NCBI GenBank assembly: GCA_963737075.1
Contig: CAVTRI010000002.1
Coordinates: 2,108,001-2,172,000, forward strand
Reading direction: 5' to 3'
DNA length: 64,000 bases
Source: CAVTRI01 sp963737075
GTDB taxonomy: Bacteria > Actinomycetota > Acidimicrobiia > Acidimicrobiales > Palsa-688
Shown: positions 42,145-49,964 of the stretch, piece after piece
How positions within the stretch are numbered: the first letter of the stretch is position 1
How the letters are laid out: every line of letters begins with the position of its first letter
Translations under genes and position numbers: made by a program
Notes under the pieces: generated by a model
Seen by the model: only the letters and a program-made list of their open reading frames with translations
Told to the model about the DNA's origin: nothing
The model's database searches: none

Positions 42145-44481
42145 ATGCGCATCGCCGTGGTGTCGCCTTACTCCTGGACGTATCCAGGCGGGGTCACGAG
42201 GCACATCGGCGCGCTTGCGGAGTGCCTTCTCGGCGAAGGGCACGACGTGCGGGTGCTCGCCCCGTTCGACCCGCCCGGTCGCCTGTCAGCCGTCCTGCAC
42301 CGAGGGGCCACCCCAGAGGCGGTGGCGCCGCCGCCGTGGCTCATCGGGCTCGGCCGCACCGTCGGGGTGCCAGCCAACGGTGCGGTGTCCAACCTGTCCC
42401 TGACACCCCACGGGGCGGCTGCGGTGCATCGAGAACTCCGCACCGGTGGGTACGACGTGGTCCACGTCCACGAACCGGTCGCCCCGACGATCGGCTGGAT
42501 CTCCGTCGACTGGACGCCCCTGCCGCTCGTCGGGACGTTCCACACCTACAACCAGCACTGGCTGTCGCACGGGATCGGTACCGCGCTCGGCACTCGACGC
42601 ATGCTGAATCGGCTGCACGTGCGCATCGCCGTTTCCCGGCCGGCGGAGTGGACGGCGAAGCGCTATTTCGGTGGCCACTACCGGGTGATTCCCAACGGCG
42701 TGGACCTCGACGCCGAGGGCCCCGCTCGCCGGGTGCAGCGTCCTTTTGCCGGGCGGCTGCGCATCGTCTTCGTAGGCCAGCCGGTTGCGCGTAAGGGGTT
42801 GCCGCTCCTGTTGCGGGCCTTCGAGGCGCTCCGGGAGCGGAACGCCGCAGAGCTGACGTTGGTTGGCCCGTCAGAGAAGGACGTCGCGCCTCTGATGGTT
42901 GACACCTGCGGGGTCCGGGCCCTCGGCAAGGTCGACGACGAGTGCAAGCGCCGAGAACTCCAAGCGGCCGACGTCCTGTGCGCCCCATCCCTCGGCGGAG
43001 AGAGCTTCGGGATGGTGCTGACCGAGGCGTTCGCGTCGCAGACCCCGGTGATCGCCTCGGACATCGCGGGCTACCGCGATGTGGTGCGCGACGGCATCGA
43101 CGGCATCCTCCTGCCGCCGGGCGACCCACAGGCGATCGCCGACGCGTTGTTCAGCCTCTGGCTTGACCCGGCCCGGCTCGCCACTCTGGCATCCGGGGCA
43201 GCCGCGGACGTCGAGCGGTTCGCGTGGCCCCGGGTCGTGGCACAGGTCGTGGAGGCTTATGAGGACGCGATCGCTACGCCCAGACCTGCCGGGCGGCTGC
43301 AGCGGGCTGCGGTGCGGATCGGCGCCCTGCCCGCGGACCTGAAGCCCCGCGCGCCGGCCAGGCGCCTTCCTCCACCCGAGCCCAGATCGCGCGCCCATCC
43401 CCGTTACGCCCGAACCCTCATCCGCCGGGCTGCGCTGGCGGTCACGACGGTCGGCGTCGCCGTGCTGGCCGTGCTCGCTGTGAGGAAGATGGGTTGGCAC
43501 CACGTGACGTCTGCCCTGACGGGGGCCAGCGCTGGGTGGCTGCTGCTGGGCCTGGCGGCGATGTGCGCCTCCATGCCGCTGCGGGCCGTGTCCTGGTGGG
43601 CCGCATTGAAGGCTGCCCTGTCGAAGAGCCGGATCGGTCTCAGGGACGCCATGGTGGCGCTCTTCATCGGGGTGCTCGTGTCCTCGACCCTGCCGGCCAG
43701 TCTCGGGGAGCCCTCGCGAGCATTGGTGATCGCCCGCCGCACCGGCGAGCCATGGCAGAGCCTTCCGAAGATCGCGGGTACTCTGGTGTCCCAGACGCTG
43801 CTCAACGTGGCCGCGCTGCTCATGCTCGGGGTGGTCACGTTCGCGTCGGCCGACCTCTTCTCGGGCCAGCGGTTCGTGCTCGTCGGTGGCGCTGCGTTGG
43901 CGGCGTTCGTCGTTGCCGCCGTGCTGGCGGCCCCCGCCATCCTCAACCATTTCAGGGCCCATCCCTGGGCGCGCCGGGCCGAGGCGGTGGCGGAGGAGGT
44001 ACGGGCGGGGCTCGACGTGTTCCGCCAGGTGCGGCTCGGCGCGGTCGCCGTCGCTGGCCAGCTGTCGGCGTGGGGCCTGCAGCTGGCGGCGGTCTACGTG
44101 CTGCTGGTGGGGCTCCACCTCGCGGGCAAGGTCGGCCTCCTCGGCGCGGTGGCCGTGCTCTTCGCCGTGAACGTCACCATGCTGCTGCCGGTCACGCCGG
44201 GCGACGTCGGCGTCTACCAGGCGGCCGTGGCCGCCGTGTTGAACACCGGCTGGCAGATCCCGTACAGCGCGGGCGTCGCCTATGGCATCGCGCTGCAGGC
44301 CGCCGAACTCGCGGCCGCGGTGCTCATGGGAGCACCCGCGCTGTTCGCCGAGGGCCTGTCCTGGCGGCACCTGGCGTCGCACGGGAGCGGGGGCCCGAGA
44401 GTCACGCTGCCGCCGACACCCGCAAGGGTCGATGAGCTGGCCGATCGCCGTCCGGATACGGCGTCGTGGGGACGGAGGTGA
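42145..44481 (+). CDS. GT4 glycosyltransferase fused to a flippase-like (LPG synthase TM/UPF0104) domain
   Basis: 778 residues from ATG 42145, the standard PimA-like beginning (MRIAVVSPYSWTYPGG). Residues 1-385 are a GT4 enzyme with a GGESFGMVLTEAFASQTPVI donor-site segment. Residues about 430-740 are a multi-helix lysylphosphatidylglycerol-synthase-type membrane region (SSTLPASLGEPSRALVIARR, NVTMLLPVTPGDVGVYQAA). The enzyme may mannosylate a lipid and the membrane part hold or flip the product. It is followed by a tiny frame and a PAP2 gene. Confidence 0.9.
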   Translation: MRIAVVSPYSWTYPGGVTRHIGALAECLLGEGHDVRVLAPFDPPGRLSAVLHRGATPEAVAPPPWLIGLGRTVGVPANGAVSNLSLTPHGAAAVHRELRTGGYDVVHVHEPVAPTIGWISVDWTPLPLVGTFHTYNQHWLSHGIGTALGTRRMLNRLHVRIAVSRPAEWTAKRYFGGHYRVIPNGVDLDAEGPARRVQRPFAGRLRIVFVGQPVARKGLPLLLRAFEALRERNAAELTLVGPSEKDVAPLMVDTCGVRALGKVDDECKRRELQAADVLCAPSLGGESFGMVLTEAFASQTPVIASDIAGYRDVVRDGIDGILLPPGDPQAIADALFSLWLDPARLATLASGAAADVERFAWPRVVAQVVEAYEDAIATPRPAGRLQRAAVRIGALPADLKPRAPARRLPPPEPRSRAHPRYARTLIRRAALAVTTVGVAVLAVLAVRKMGWHHVTSALTGASAGWLLLGLAAMCASMPLRAVSWWAALKAALSKSRIGLRDAMVALFIGVLVSSTLPASLGEPSRALVIARRTGEPWQSLPKIAGTLVSQTLLNVAALLMLGVVTFASADLFSGQRFVLVGGAALAAFVVAAVLAAPAILNHFRAHPWARRAEAVAEEVRAGLDVFRQVRLGAVAVAGQLSAWGLQLAAVYVLLVGLHLAGKVGLLGAVAVLFAVNVTMLLPVTPGDVGVYQAAVAAVLNTGWQIPYSAGVAYGIALQAAELAAAVLMGAPALFAEGLSWRHLASHGSGGPRVTLPPTPARVDELADRRPDTASWGRR

Positions 44482-44486
44482 AGGTG

Positions 44487-44603
44487 ATGCTCCGGGCGTG
44501 GACACTGAAGGGCGGAATGACGACCGCCTTCTTTTCCATCCTTTCGCCCGCCAAGCTCGAATGGGAGGAGCAGTTTCGACGAGCGGAGGCGATCGCTCGT
44601 TAG
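44487..44603 (+). CDS. Candidate 38-residue small protein
   Basis: ATG 44487 (GTG 44484 also possible) sits 8 nt behind GGAGG that overlaps the stop of the preceding gene, a very good start context. The product is MLRAWTLKGGM followed by a short hydrophobic stretch (TTAFFSILS) and a charged helix (KLEWEEQFRRAEAIAR). It lies neatly between the GT4 fusion and the PAP2 gene. No family is recognised, and the small size leaves doubt. Confidence 0.45.
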   Translation: MLRAWTLKGGMTTAFFSILSPAKLEWEEQFRRAEAIAR

Positions 44604-44613
44604 CGTCGATCCT

Positions 44614-45414
44614 GTGACTCGAGAGCGCGCTCCTGGATCCGCGACGCGTGCCCTCACCTGGCCGTTTCGCGTCGAGACGCGCCCAGGAGCCGCAGACGGA
44701 CGGGGCGGCTGGTGGCAGATAGTGTTCGCCGTCGCTGGTCTCGCCCTGTACGAAGTGGCTCGCCTTGTGAGCCAGCGGTCGACGGCGCTCATCCACGCCC
44801 GCCAGGTGCTCGAGTTCGAGCGCGATCTCGGCATCGACTGGGAGCATGCGCTGCAGACGTTCACGATCAACAGCCCGGACCTACGGACATGGGGCAACGG
44901 CGTCTACACCTGGATGTACTGGCCGGTCGTCCTGGGGGCGCTGATCGTGGCCTGGCACGCCGATCGCCGGTATTACGCGATCCTCCGGGATGGAATGCTG
45001 CTATCTGGCGCTGCGGGGCTGCTTGTGTTCATCTTCTACCCGGTGGCGCCCCCGAGGATGCTGCCCGGATTCGCCGACACGATCCTCGGCGGTTCCATCG
45101 ACCACGCCGTCGTCCACGGGACGATCGCGGATTCCTACGCCGCGCTGCCGAGCTTCCACGTCGGCTGGGTGGCGCTGGCAGCGACGGTCATGACGCTGTT
45201 GGCCCCCCGGCCGGTCACCCTTGTCCTCGCCGTGGTGGCCACCGGGGCGATGACCGCCGCGGTGGTGGTCACAGGAAACCACTTCATCATCGACGCCATC
45301 TCCGGGTTCATCGTCGCCTTCGCCGGCGGTTTCGCCGCCGCCCGCCTTCATCGCTCGGCCGATCAGACAGTCCCGGCCGGGAAGGGGGACGCGGGATACG
45401 CCGATCCGGCCTAG
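44614..45414 (+). CDS. PAP2-superfamily membrane protein (inositol phosphotransferase-like)
   Basis: 266 residues, GTG start. Six membrane helices. PAP2 motifs are present in the short form typical of the PAP2_3 subfamily: YPVAPPRML, then PSFHVGWVALA and GNHFIIDAISG, with the two catalytic His residues. Relatives include inositol-phosphoryl-ceramide/lipid synthases. Position after a PimA-like glycosyltransferase suggests a role in inositol phospholipid or lipoglycan metabolism (inference). Confidence 0.9.
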   Translation: MTRERAPGSATRALTWPFRVETRPGAADGRGGWWQIVFAVAGLALYEVARLVSQRSTALIHARQVLEFERDLGIDWEHALQTFTINSPDLRTWGNGVYTWMYWPVVLGALIVAWHADRRYYAILRDGMLLSGAAGLLVFIFYPVAPPRMLPGFADTILGGSIDHAVVHGTIADSYAALPSFHVGWVALAATVMTLLAPRPVTLVLAVVATGAMTAAVVVTGNHFIIDAISGFIVAFAGGFAAARLHRSADQTVPAGKGDAGYADPA

Positions 45415-45573
45415 CCCCCTTCCGCGTTGCGCGGACCCCTTCAGACCGCCTGCGCTCGTTTGCGCGATCGCGCACCCGGTCCTGGCCACGACTGCGCGCC
45501 AGGCGGCTGAAATCATGCATGCATCGCACAGTCCTTTGCCGCCGCCCAGCCCACATCGCGCAATCCGGGGGAC

Positions 45574-46257
45574 TCACGCACCTCCGAACATCGGCGGCTG
45601 TGGCCTTTCGAGCGCGTCGGCGAGCAACTGGTGGTACCGGACCCGCGATACCGCCATCGCGCCGAGCGTCTGCAGGTGCGGAGTCGCCCACTGCACGTCG
45701 AGCAGCGTGGCGCCTGCCGAACGCAGCATGCCGACGAGCCCCACCAGCGCCGCCTTCGACGCGTCCGTCTGGCGGTAGAACATCGATTCCCCTGCGAAGA
45801 GGCCCCCGATCGCCACCCCGTACAGGCCGCCCGCCAGCGCCCCGTCCTCGGAAAATGCCTCCACGCTGTGCACCCACCCGAGCTCGTAGAGCCGCGTGTA
45901 GGCCTGTTTGATATCCCGGGTGATCCACGCGCCGCGCCGACGCTTGTCAGCGCACGCCTCCAGCACTCCGGCGAACGCAGTGTCCACACGGATGGAAAAG
46001 CGCGCACAGGCCTTGCGAAGCGAACGGCTGACCCGCAGCCCGTCGAGCGGGATGATGCCTCGCGGGTCTGGCGACCACCATCCCATCAACCCGCGTCGCA
46101 CTGGCATGGGGAAAAGTCCCGACCGGTACGCGCGCAGGAGCGTTCCAGGATCCAGGTCGGCGCCGACCGCCACCATCTCGCCCTCGCCGGCAAGCTCCGC
46201 GAGGCGTTCCAAGGGGGGAAACACCCAGCCGCTCGGTAGCGGCTCGACCGCCCGCAC
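45574..46257 (-). CDS. aat: Leucyl/phenylalanyl-tRNA-protein transferase
   Basis: 227 residues, GTG start. Characteristic Aat sequence: AVGADLDPGTLLRAYRSGLFPMP, GWWSPDPRGIIPLD, and GGLYGVAIGGLFAGESMF. It adds Leu or Phe to N-terminal Arg/Lys proteins, marking them for ClpS/ClpAP degradation. Stands alone, divergent from the acyl-CoA carboxylase gene. Confidence 0.97.
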   Translation of the reverse strand: MRAVEPLPSGWVFPPLERLAELAGEGEMVAVGADLDPGTLLRAYRSGLFPMPVRRGLMGWWSPDPRGIIPLDGLRVSRSLRKACARFSIRVDTAFAGVLEACADKRRRGAWITRDIKQAYTRLYELGWVHSVEAFSEDGALAGGLYGVAIGGLFAGESMFYRQTDASKAALVGLVGMLRSAGATLLDVQWATPHLQTLGAMAVSRVRYHQLLADALERPQPPMFGGA

Positions 46258-46307
46258 GGGGCGTCAGCATAAGGGCCGTCTTGGAGGGGCACTAGCCTGA
46301 GAAGACG

Positions 46308-47864
46308 ATGTCCGAGCATCCCATGACAGAACGCCTCGCCGAGCTCGCTCGCCGCAAGGAAGCCGCCCTCCACGCCGGGTCCCCGCACGCCGTCGAGCGC
46401 CAGCACGCCAGGGGCAAGATGACCGCGCGCGAGCGGATCGACTATCTGCTCGATGAGGGCTCGTTCCAGGAGCTCGACATGCTGGCTCGCACCCGGGCGC
46501 CCGGCCTGACTGACGACAAGCGGCCCTACACCGATGGGGTGATCACCGGGTTCGGCACCGTCGACGGCCGCAAGGTCTGCATCTTTTCCCAGGACTTCAC
46601 CGTCAATGGCGGCTCTCTGGGCGAGGTGTTCGGCGAGAAGGTGCACAAGATCATGGACCTGGCCACCTCCCTCGGTGTGCCGATGATCGGGATCAACGAC
46701 GGCGGCGGCGCCCGGGTCCAAGAAGGTGTGGTCGGCCTCCACTACTTCGGCGGAATCTTCAAGCGCAACGTCGACGCCTCCGGGGTCGTGCCTCAGATCA
46801 GCGTCATCATGGGCTCCTGCGCCGGTGGGGCGGTGTACAGCCCGGCCATGACGGACTTCATCTTCATGGTCCGCGAGAGCTCACAGATGTTCATCACCGG
46901 CCCGGATGTCGTCAAGACGGTGACCGGCGAGGAAGTCACCCTCGAACAGCTCGGCGGTGCGCTCACTCACGCCACGAAGTCAGGAGTGGCGGCGTTCGTC
47001 ACCCAGGACGAGAAAAGCTGCCTCGATGAGGTCCGCTACCTGCTCGGCTTCCTGCCCGCCAACAACATGGAGGAGCCGCCGCGGGTCGACACCGGCGACG
47101 ACCCCGAACGCCCCACCCCCGAGCTCCAGGCCCTTATCCCCGCGAGCCCCAACCTCCCCTACGACATGAAGAAGGTGATCACGGCCGTCGTTGACGACGG
47201 GGATTTCGTCGAATACCACAGTCTGTGGGCGATGAACCTGGTGTGCGGGTTCGCCCGCATCGACGGGCATGTGGTCGGGGTTGTCGGCAACCAGCCGCAA
47301 GTGCTCGCCGGGGTGCTCGACATTGAGAGCTCGGAGAAGGGCGCTCGTTTCGTCCGCACGTGCGACAGCTTCAACATCCCGCTGGTGACGTTCGTGGACG
47401 TCCCGGGGTTCATGCCCGGCACCGACCAGGAGTACGGCGGGATCATCCGCCATGGGGCCAAGCTGCTGTACGCCTACTGCGAGTCGACCGTTCCTCGCAT
47501 CCAGGTCATCACGCGCAAGGCGTACGGCGGCGCCTACGTGGTCATGAACTCCAAGTCGATCGGCGCCGACCTCGCGTACGCCTGGCCGTCGGCCGAGCTG
47601 GCGGTCATGGGCCCCCAGGGCGCGGTCGACATCGTCTACCGCCGGGAGCTCGCTCAGTCGCCCGATCCCGCCGCCCGCCGCGCCCAGCTGGTCGAGGAGT
47701 ACACCGAGACCTTCGCCAACCCGTACCTGGCCGCCGAGCGCGGGTACGTCGACGATGTGATCGACCCGGCCGAAACCCGACGGGTGCTGGGCCGCAGCCT
47801 GGACCTGCTCCGCTCCAAGCGAGAAGAGTTGCCGAAGCGGAAGCACGGGAACGTGCCCCTGTGA
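46308..47864 (+). CDS. pccB: Acyl-CoA (propionyl-CoA) carboxylase carboxyltransferase beta subunit
   Basis: 518 residues, normal length. Crotonase-like N- and C-lobes with the acyl-CoA and biotin oxyanion regions NDGGGARVQEGV (first lobe) and KAYGGAYVVMNSK (second lobe). Transfers carboxyl from biotin to propionyl-CoA (or acetyl-CoA), producing methylmalonyl-CoA. The biotin-carrying alpha subunit is not in the window. An epsilon-like gene follows 64 nt later on the same strand, as in actinobacterial operons. Confidence 0.96.
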   Translation: MSEHPMTERLAELARRKEAALHAGSPHAVERQHARGKMTARERIDYLLDEGSFQELDMLARTRAPGLTDDKRPYTDGVITGFGTVDGRKVCIFSQDFTVNGGSLGEVFGEKVHKIMDLATSLGVPMIGINDGGGARVQEGVVGLHYFGGIFKRNVDASGVVPQISVIMGSCAGGAVYSPAMTDFIFMVRESSQMFITGPDVVKTVTGEEVTLEQLGGALTHATKSGVAAFVTQDEKSCLDEVRYLLGFLPANNMEEPPRVDTGDDPERPTPELQALIPASPNLPYDMKKVITAVVDDGDFVEYHSLWAMNLVCGFARIDGHVVGVVGNQPQVLAGVLDIESSEKGARFVRTCDSFNIPLVTFVDVPGFMPGTDQEYGGIIRHGAKLLYAYCESTVPRIQVITRKAYGGAYVVMNSKSIGADLAYAWPSAELAVMGPQGAVDIVYRRELAQSPDPAARRAQLVEEYTETFANPYLAAERGYVDDVIDPAETRRVLGRSLDLLRSKREELPKRKHGNVPL

Positions 47865-47928
47865 AGCGGATCTTCGCAGGCCGACGGACGTCCCGGGCGT
47901 GGGGCGGGGTAGCCCCACTGGGGGCATC

Positions 47929-48117
47929 GTGAACCGCGAGCCCTCTCCAGAGGAAATGGCCGCGATCGTCGCTGCCATCGAGCTCACCTGGCCCCGGCCG
48001 GTCGTGGCGAGCCCCGAGCCTCCGACAGGGGTACCGGCATGGCGATTTTCCGGCCGGTGGTGGGCTCGCCCCGGCGTCGCCCGCCGGGAGCGCCCCTGGG
48101 TCAACCCGCCCGGATAG
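47929..48117 (+). CDS. Acyl-CoA carboxylase epsilon-type subunit
   Basis: 62 residues from GTG 47929. Opens with REPSPEEMAAIVAAIELTWPRP, close to the short actinobacterial AccE/epsilon proteins that start with a helix and bind the beta subunit. Ends with WRFSGRWWARPGVARRERPW, which resembles the Trp/Arg-rich C-terminus of the family. The adjacent pccB supports the call. It probably stabilises the carboxylase holoenzyme. Confidence 0.8.
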   Translation: MNREPSPEEMAAIVAAIELTWPRPVVASPEPPTGVPAWRFSGRWWARPGVARRERPWVNPPG

Positions 48118-48272
48118 CGCGAGCCCCCGACCGCCGCGAGAGATCCCTGGGGAAAACTCGGCCTTTGTCCCCATCTGTGGACGCGCCTGTGGACAACTCT
48201 CCCAGGGAGGCTCCCCCCGATGGTGCGCCGGCTCTGTCACACTCTCGGCCAGGTATTGCGGGGGAGACCGAG

Positions 48273-49964
48273 GTGGCCAAGCACCGACCCAAACATTTCA
48301 AGGTCCGGTCTGGCCACCGCCGAACTGTCCTGATCGCTGTCGTGGCGGCAGTCGCGCTCGCCGGGGCGGCCGTCGGTGCGTGGATCGGGTTCGGCCGTGG
48401 CAAGTCCAGTGTGTCCGTGCCATCCCGCCTCTTCGTCGCCACGACGTTGCCCGTCTCAACGACGTCGCCGGTACCACCCCCGCTCCTCTCCGCCTCAGGC
48501 TCCCAGCTGACGACCGCACCGTGGGTTCGAGCCGAGAACGCCCGGCCCGGCAGCCACGACTGGGTCCTCACCCGACCGGCGACCAACCACCAGATCGAGG
48601 GGTTCGCCAACCGGGTCAGTGTCGACGAGGGAGGCCGCGTCGATCTCTACGTGTCGAGCACCGCGCCGACCTGGACGGTTCAGGCGTTCCGCATGGGCTA
48701 CTACCAGGGGGACGACGGGCGGCTGGTGTGGTCTTCAACGGCCCAGCCCGGGGTGCACCAACCCCCGTGCCAGGCCGATCCGGGCGCTCACATGGTGCAC
48801 TGCCAGTGGACCAACCCTCTCCCAGTGAGCACCGCGGGCTGGCCCCAGGGCGACTTCCTGTTCAAGTTGAGCGCAGCCACCGGCTGGCAGTCCTACATCC
48901 CGCTCACCATCCGGGATGACGCCAGCCATTCGGCGTTCCTCGTCAACAACAGCGTCACCACCTGGCAGGCATACAACGTCTACGGCAACTACGACCTCTA
49001 TGAGGGTCCTACGCCGGGCGGACAGAGTTCCTCGTTAGCCGACCGAGCCCGCATCGTCTCGTTCGACCGGCCGTATGTCCTCGGCCAAGGGGCAGGCGAC
49101 TTCGCGAGCCTCGAACTGCCGATGGTGGCCACCATGGAGGCGCTCGGTCTGGACGTCAGCTACACCACCGACGTCGACGTGAGCGAGCAGCCGGCGCTGG
49201 TGAAGCACCACCGGGCGTTCATTTCTCTCGGCCATGACGAGTACTACTCCCTGGCCATGCGGCAAGGGCTCCAGCAGGCGCGGGACGCCGGTGTCAACCT
49301 GGCCTTCCTCGGGGCGAACGCCATCTACCGGCACATCCGCCTGCAGCCCTCGCCGCTCGGGCCGGACCGCGAGGAGATCGACTACAAGGACCCCTACCAG
49401 GACCCACTGCTCGGCAAGGACAACGCCGACGTGACGCCCTGGGCGTGGCGCGATTGGCCCAACAACAATCCGGAAAGCTCGCTGCTTGGGGAGATGTGGC
49501 AGTGCAACCCGGTCAAGGCGGACATGGTGCTCACCGATCCCACCGCGTGGATGTTCGCGGGGACGGGGGTCACCCAGGGGCAGCACCTGCCGAACGTGGT
49601 CGGCCCCGAGTACGACAACTTCAGTTCCTCGGCGCCGAACCCCGGGGACGTCGCGGTCGTCGCCCGTTCACCGGTCGTCTGTGACGGCCAGCACCACGAG
49701 GCGGACATGACCTACTACAGCGCGCCGTCGGGTGCGGGCGTGTGGGACACCGGCACCATCGACTGGATGGGCTCGATCGCCGCCTACTGCGTGACCTGCC
49801 GACCGTCAACCGCCGTGACCGAGATCACGGTCAACGTCCTGGCGGCCTTCGGCTCGGGCCTCGCTGGTCGGACCTACCCCTCGGCGGCCAACATCGCCCC
49901 GAGCGCCTCGCCGACGACGGTGGCGCCCGGGCCGACGACCACCATTTTGGAGCAGGGCCACTAG
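48273..49964 (+). CDS. Membrane-anchored protein with N,N-dimethylformamidase large-subunit-like domain
   Basis: 563 residues from GTG 48273 (GGGGGAG upstream; the longer frame back to 48039 overlaps the epsilon gene). A signal anchor lies at about 20-42 (TVLIAVVAAVALAGAAVGAWIG), then a Thr/Pro-rich linker and a large domain. Residues 70-500 show FRMGYYQGDDGRLVW, NNSVTTWQAYNVYGNYDLY and SLGHDEYYSLAMRQGL, found in the DMFase-like family, often annotated as large N,N-dimethylformamidase subunit. The hydrolase role here is uncertain; it is probably extracellular. Ends 4 nt into the meaA gene's stop. Confidence 0.8.
   Translation: MAKHRPKHFKVRSGHRRTVLIAVVAAVALAGAAVGAWIGFGRGKSSVSVPSRLFVATTLPVSTTSPVPPPLLSASGSQLTTAPWVRAENARPGSHDWVLTRPATNHQIEGFANRVSVDEGGRVDLYVSSTAPTWTVQAFRMGYYQGDDGRLVWSSTAQPGVHQPPCQADPGAHMVHCQWTNPLPVSTAGWPQGDFLFKLSAATGWQSYIPLTIRDDASHSAFLVNNSVTTWQAYNVYGNYDLYEGPTPGGQSSSLADRARIVSFDRPYVLGQGAGDFASLELPMVATMEALGLDVSYTTDVDVSEQPALVKHHRAFISLGHDEYYSLAMRQGLQQARDAGVNLAFLGANAIYRHIRLQPSPLGPDREEIDYKDPYQDPLLGKDNADVTPWAWRDWPNNNPESSLLGEMWQCNPVKADMVLTDPTAWMFAGTGVTQGQHLPNVVGPEYDNFSSSAPNPGDVAVVARSPVVCDGQHHEADMTYYSAPSGAGVWDTGTIDWMGSIAAYCVTCRPSTAVTEITVNVLAAFGSGLAGRTYPSAANIAPSASPTTVAPGPTTTILEQGH

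Noticed and set aside
40065..42152. Long antisense open frame of 695 codons on the minus strand
   Set aside because: It lies antisense to three well-supported genes (epimerase, Map, exonuclease), has no family-like motif, and reflects GC-rich codon bias.
42871..44847. Long antisense open frame of 658 codons on the minus strand
   Set aside because: Fully antisense to the GT4-flippase fusion and PAP2 genes; composition is low-complexity Arg/Gly/Pro as expected of a shadow.
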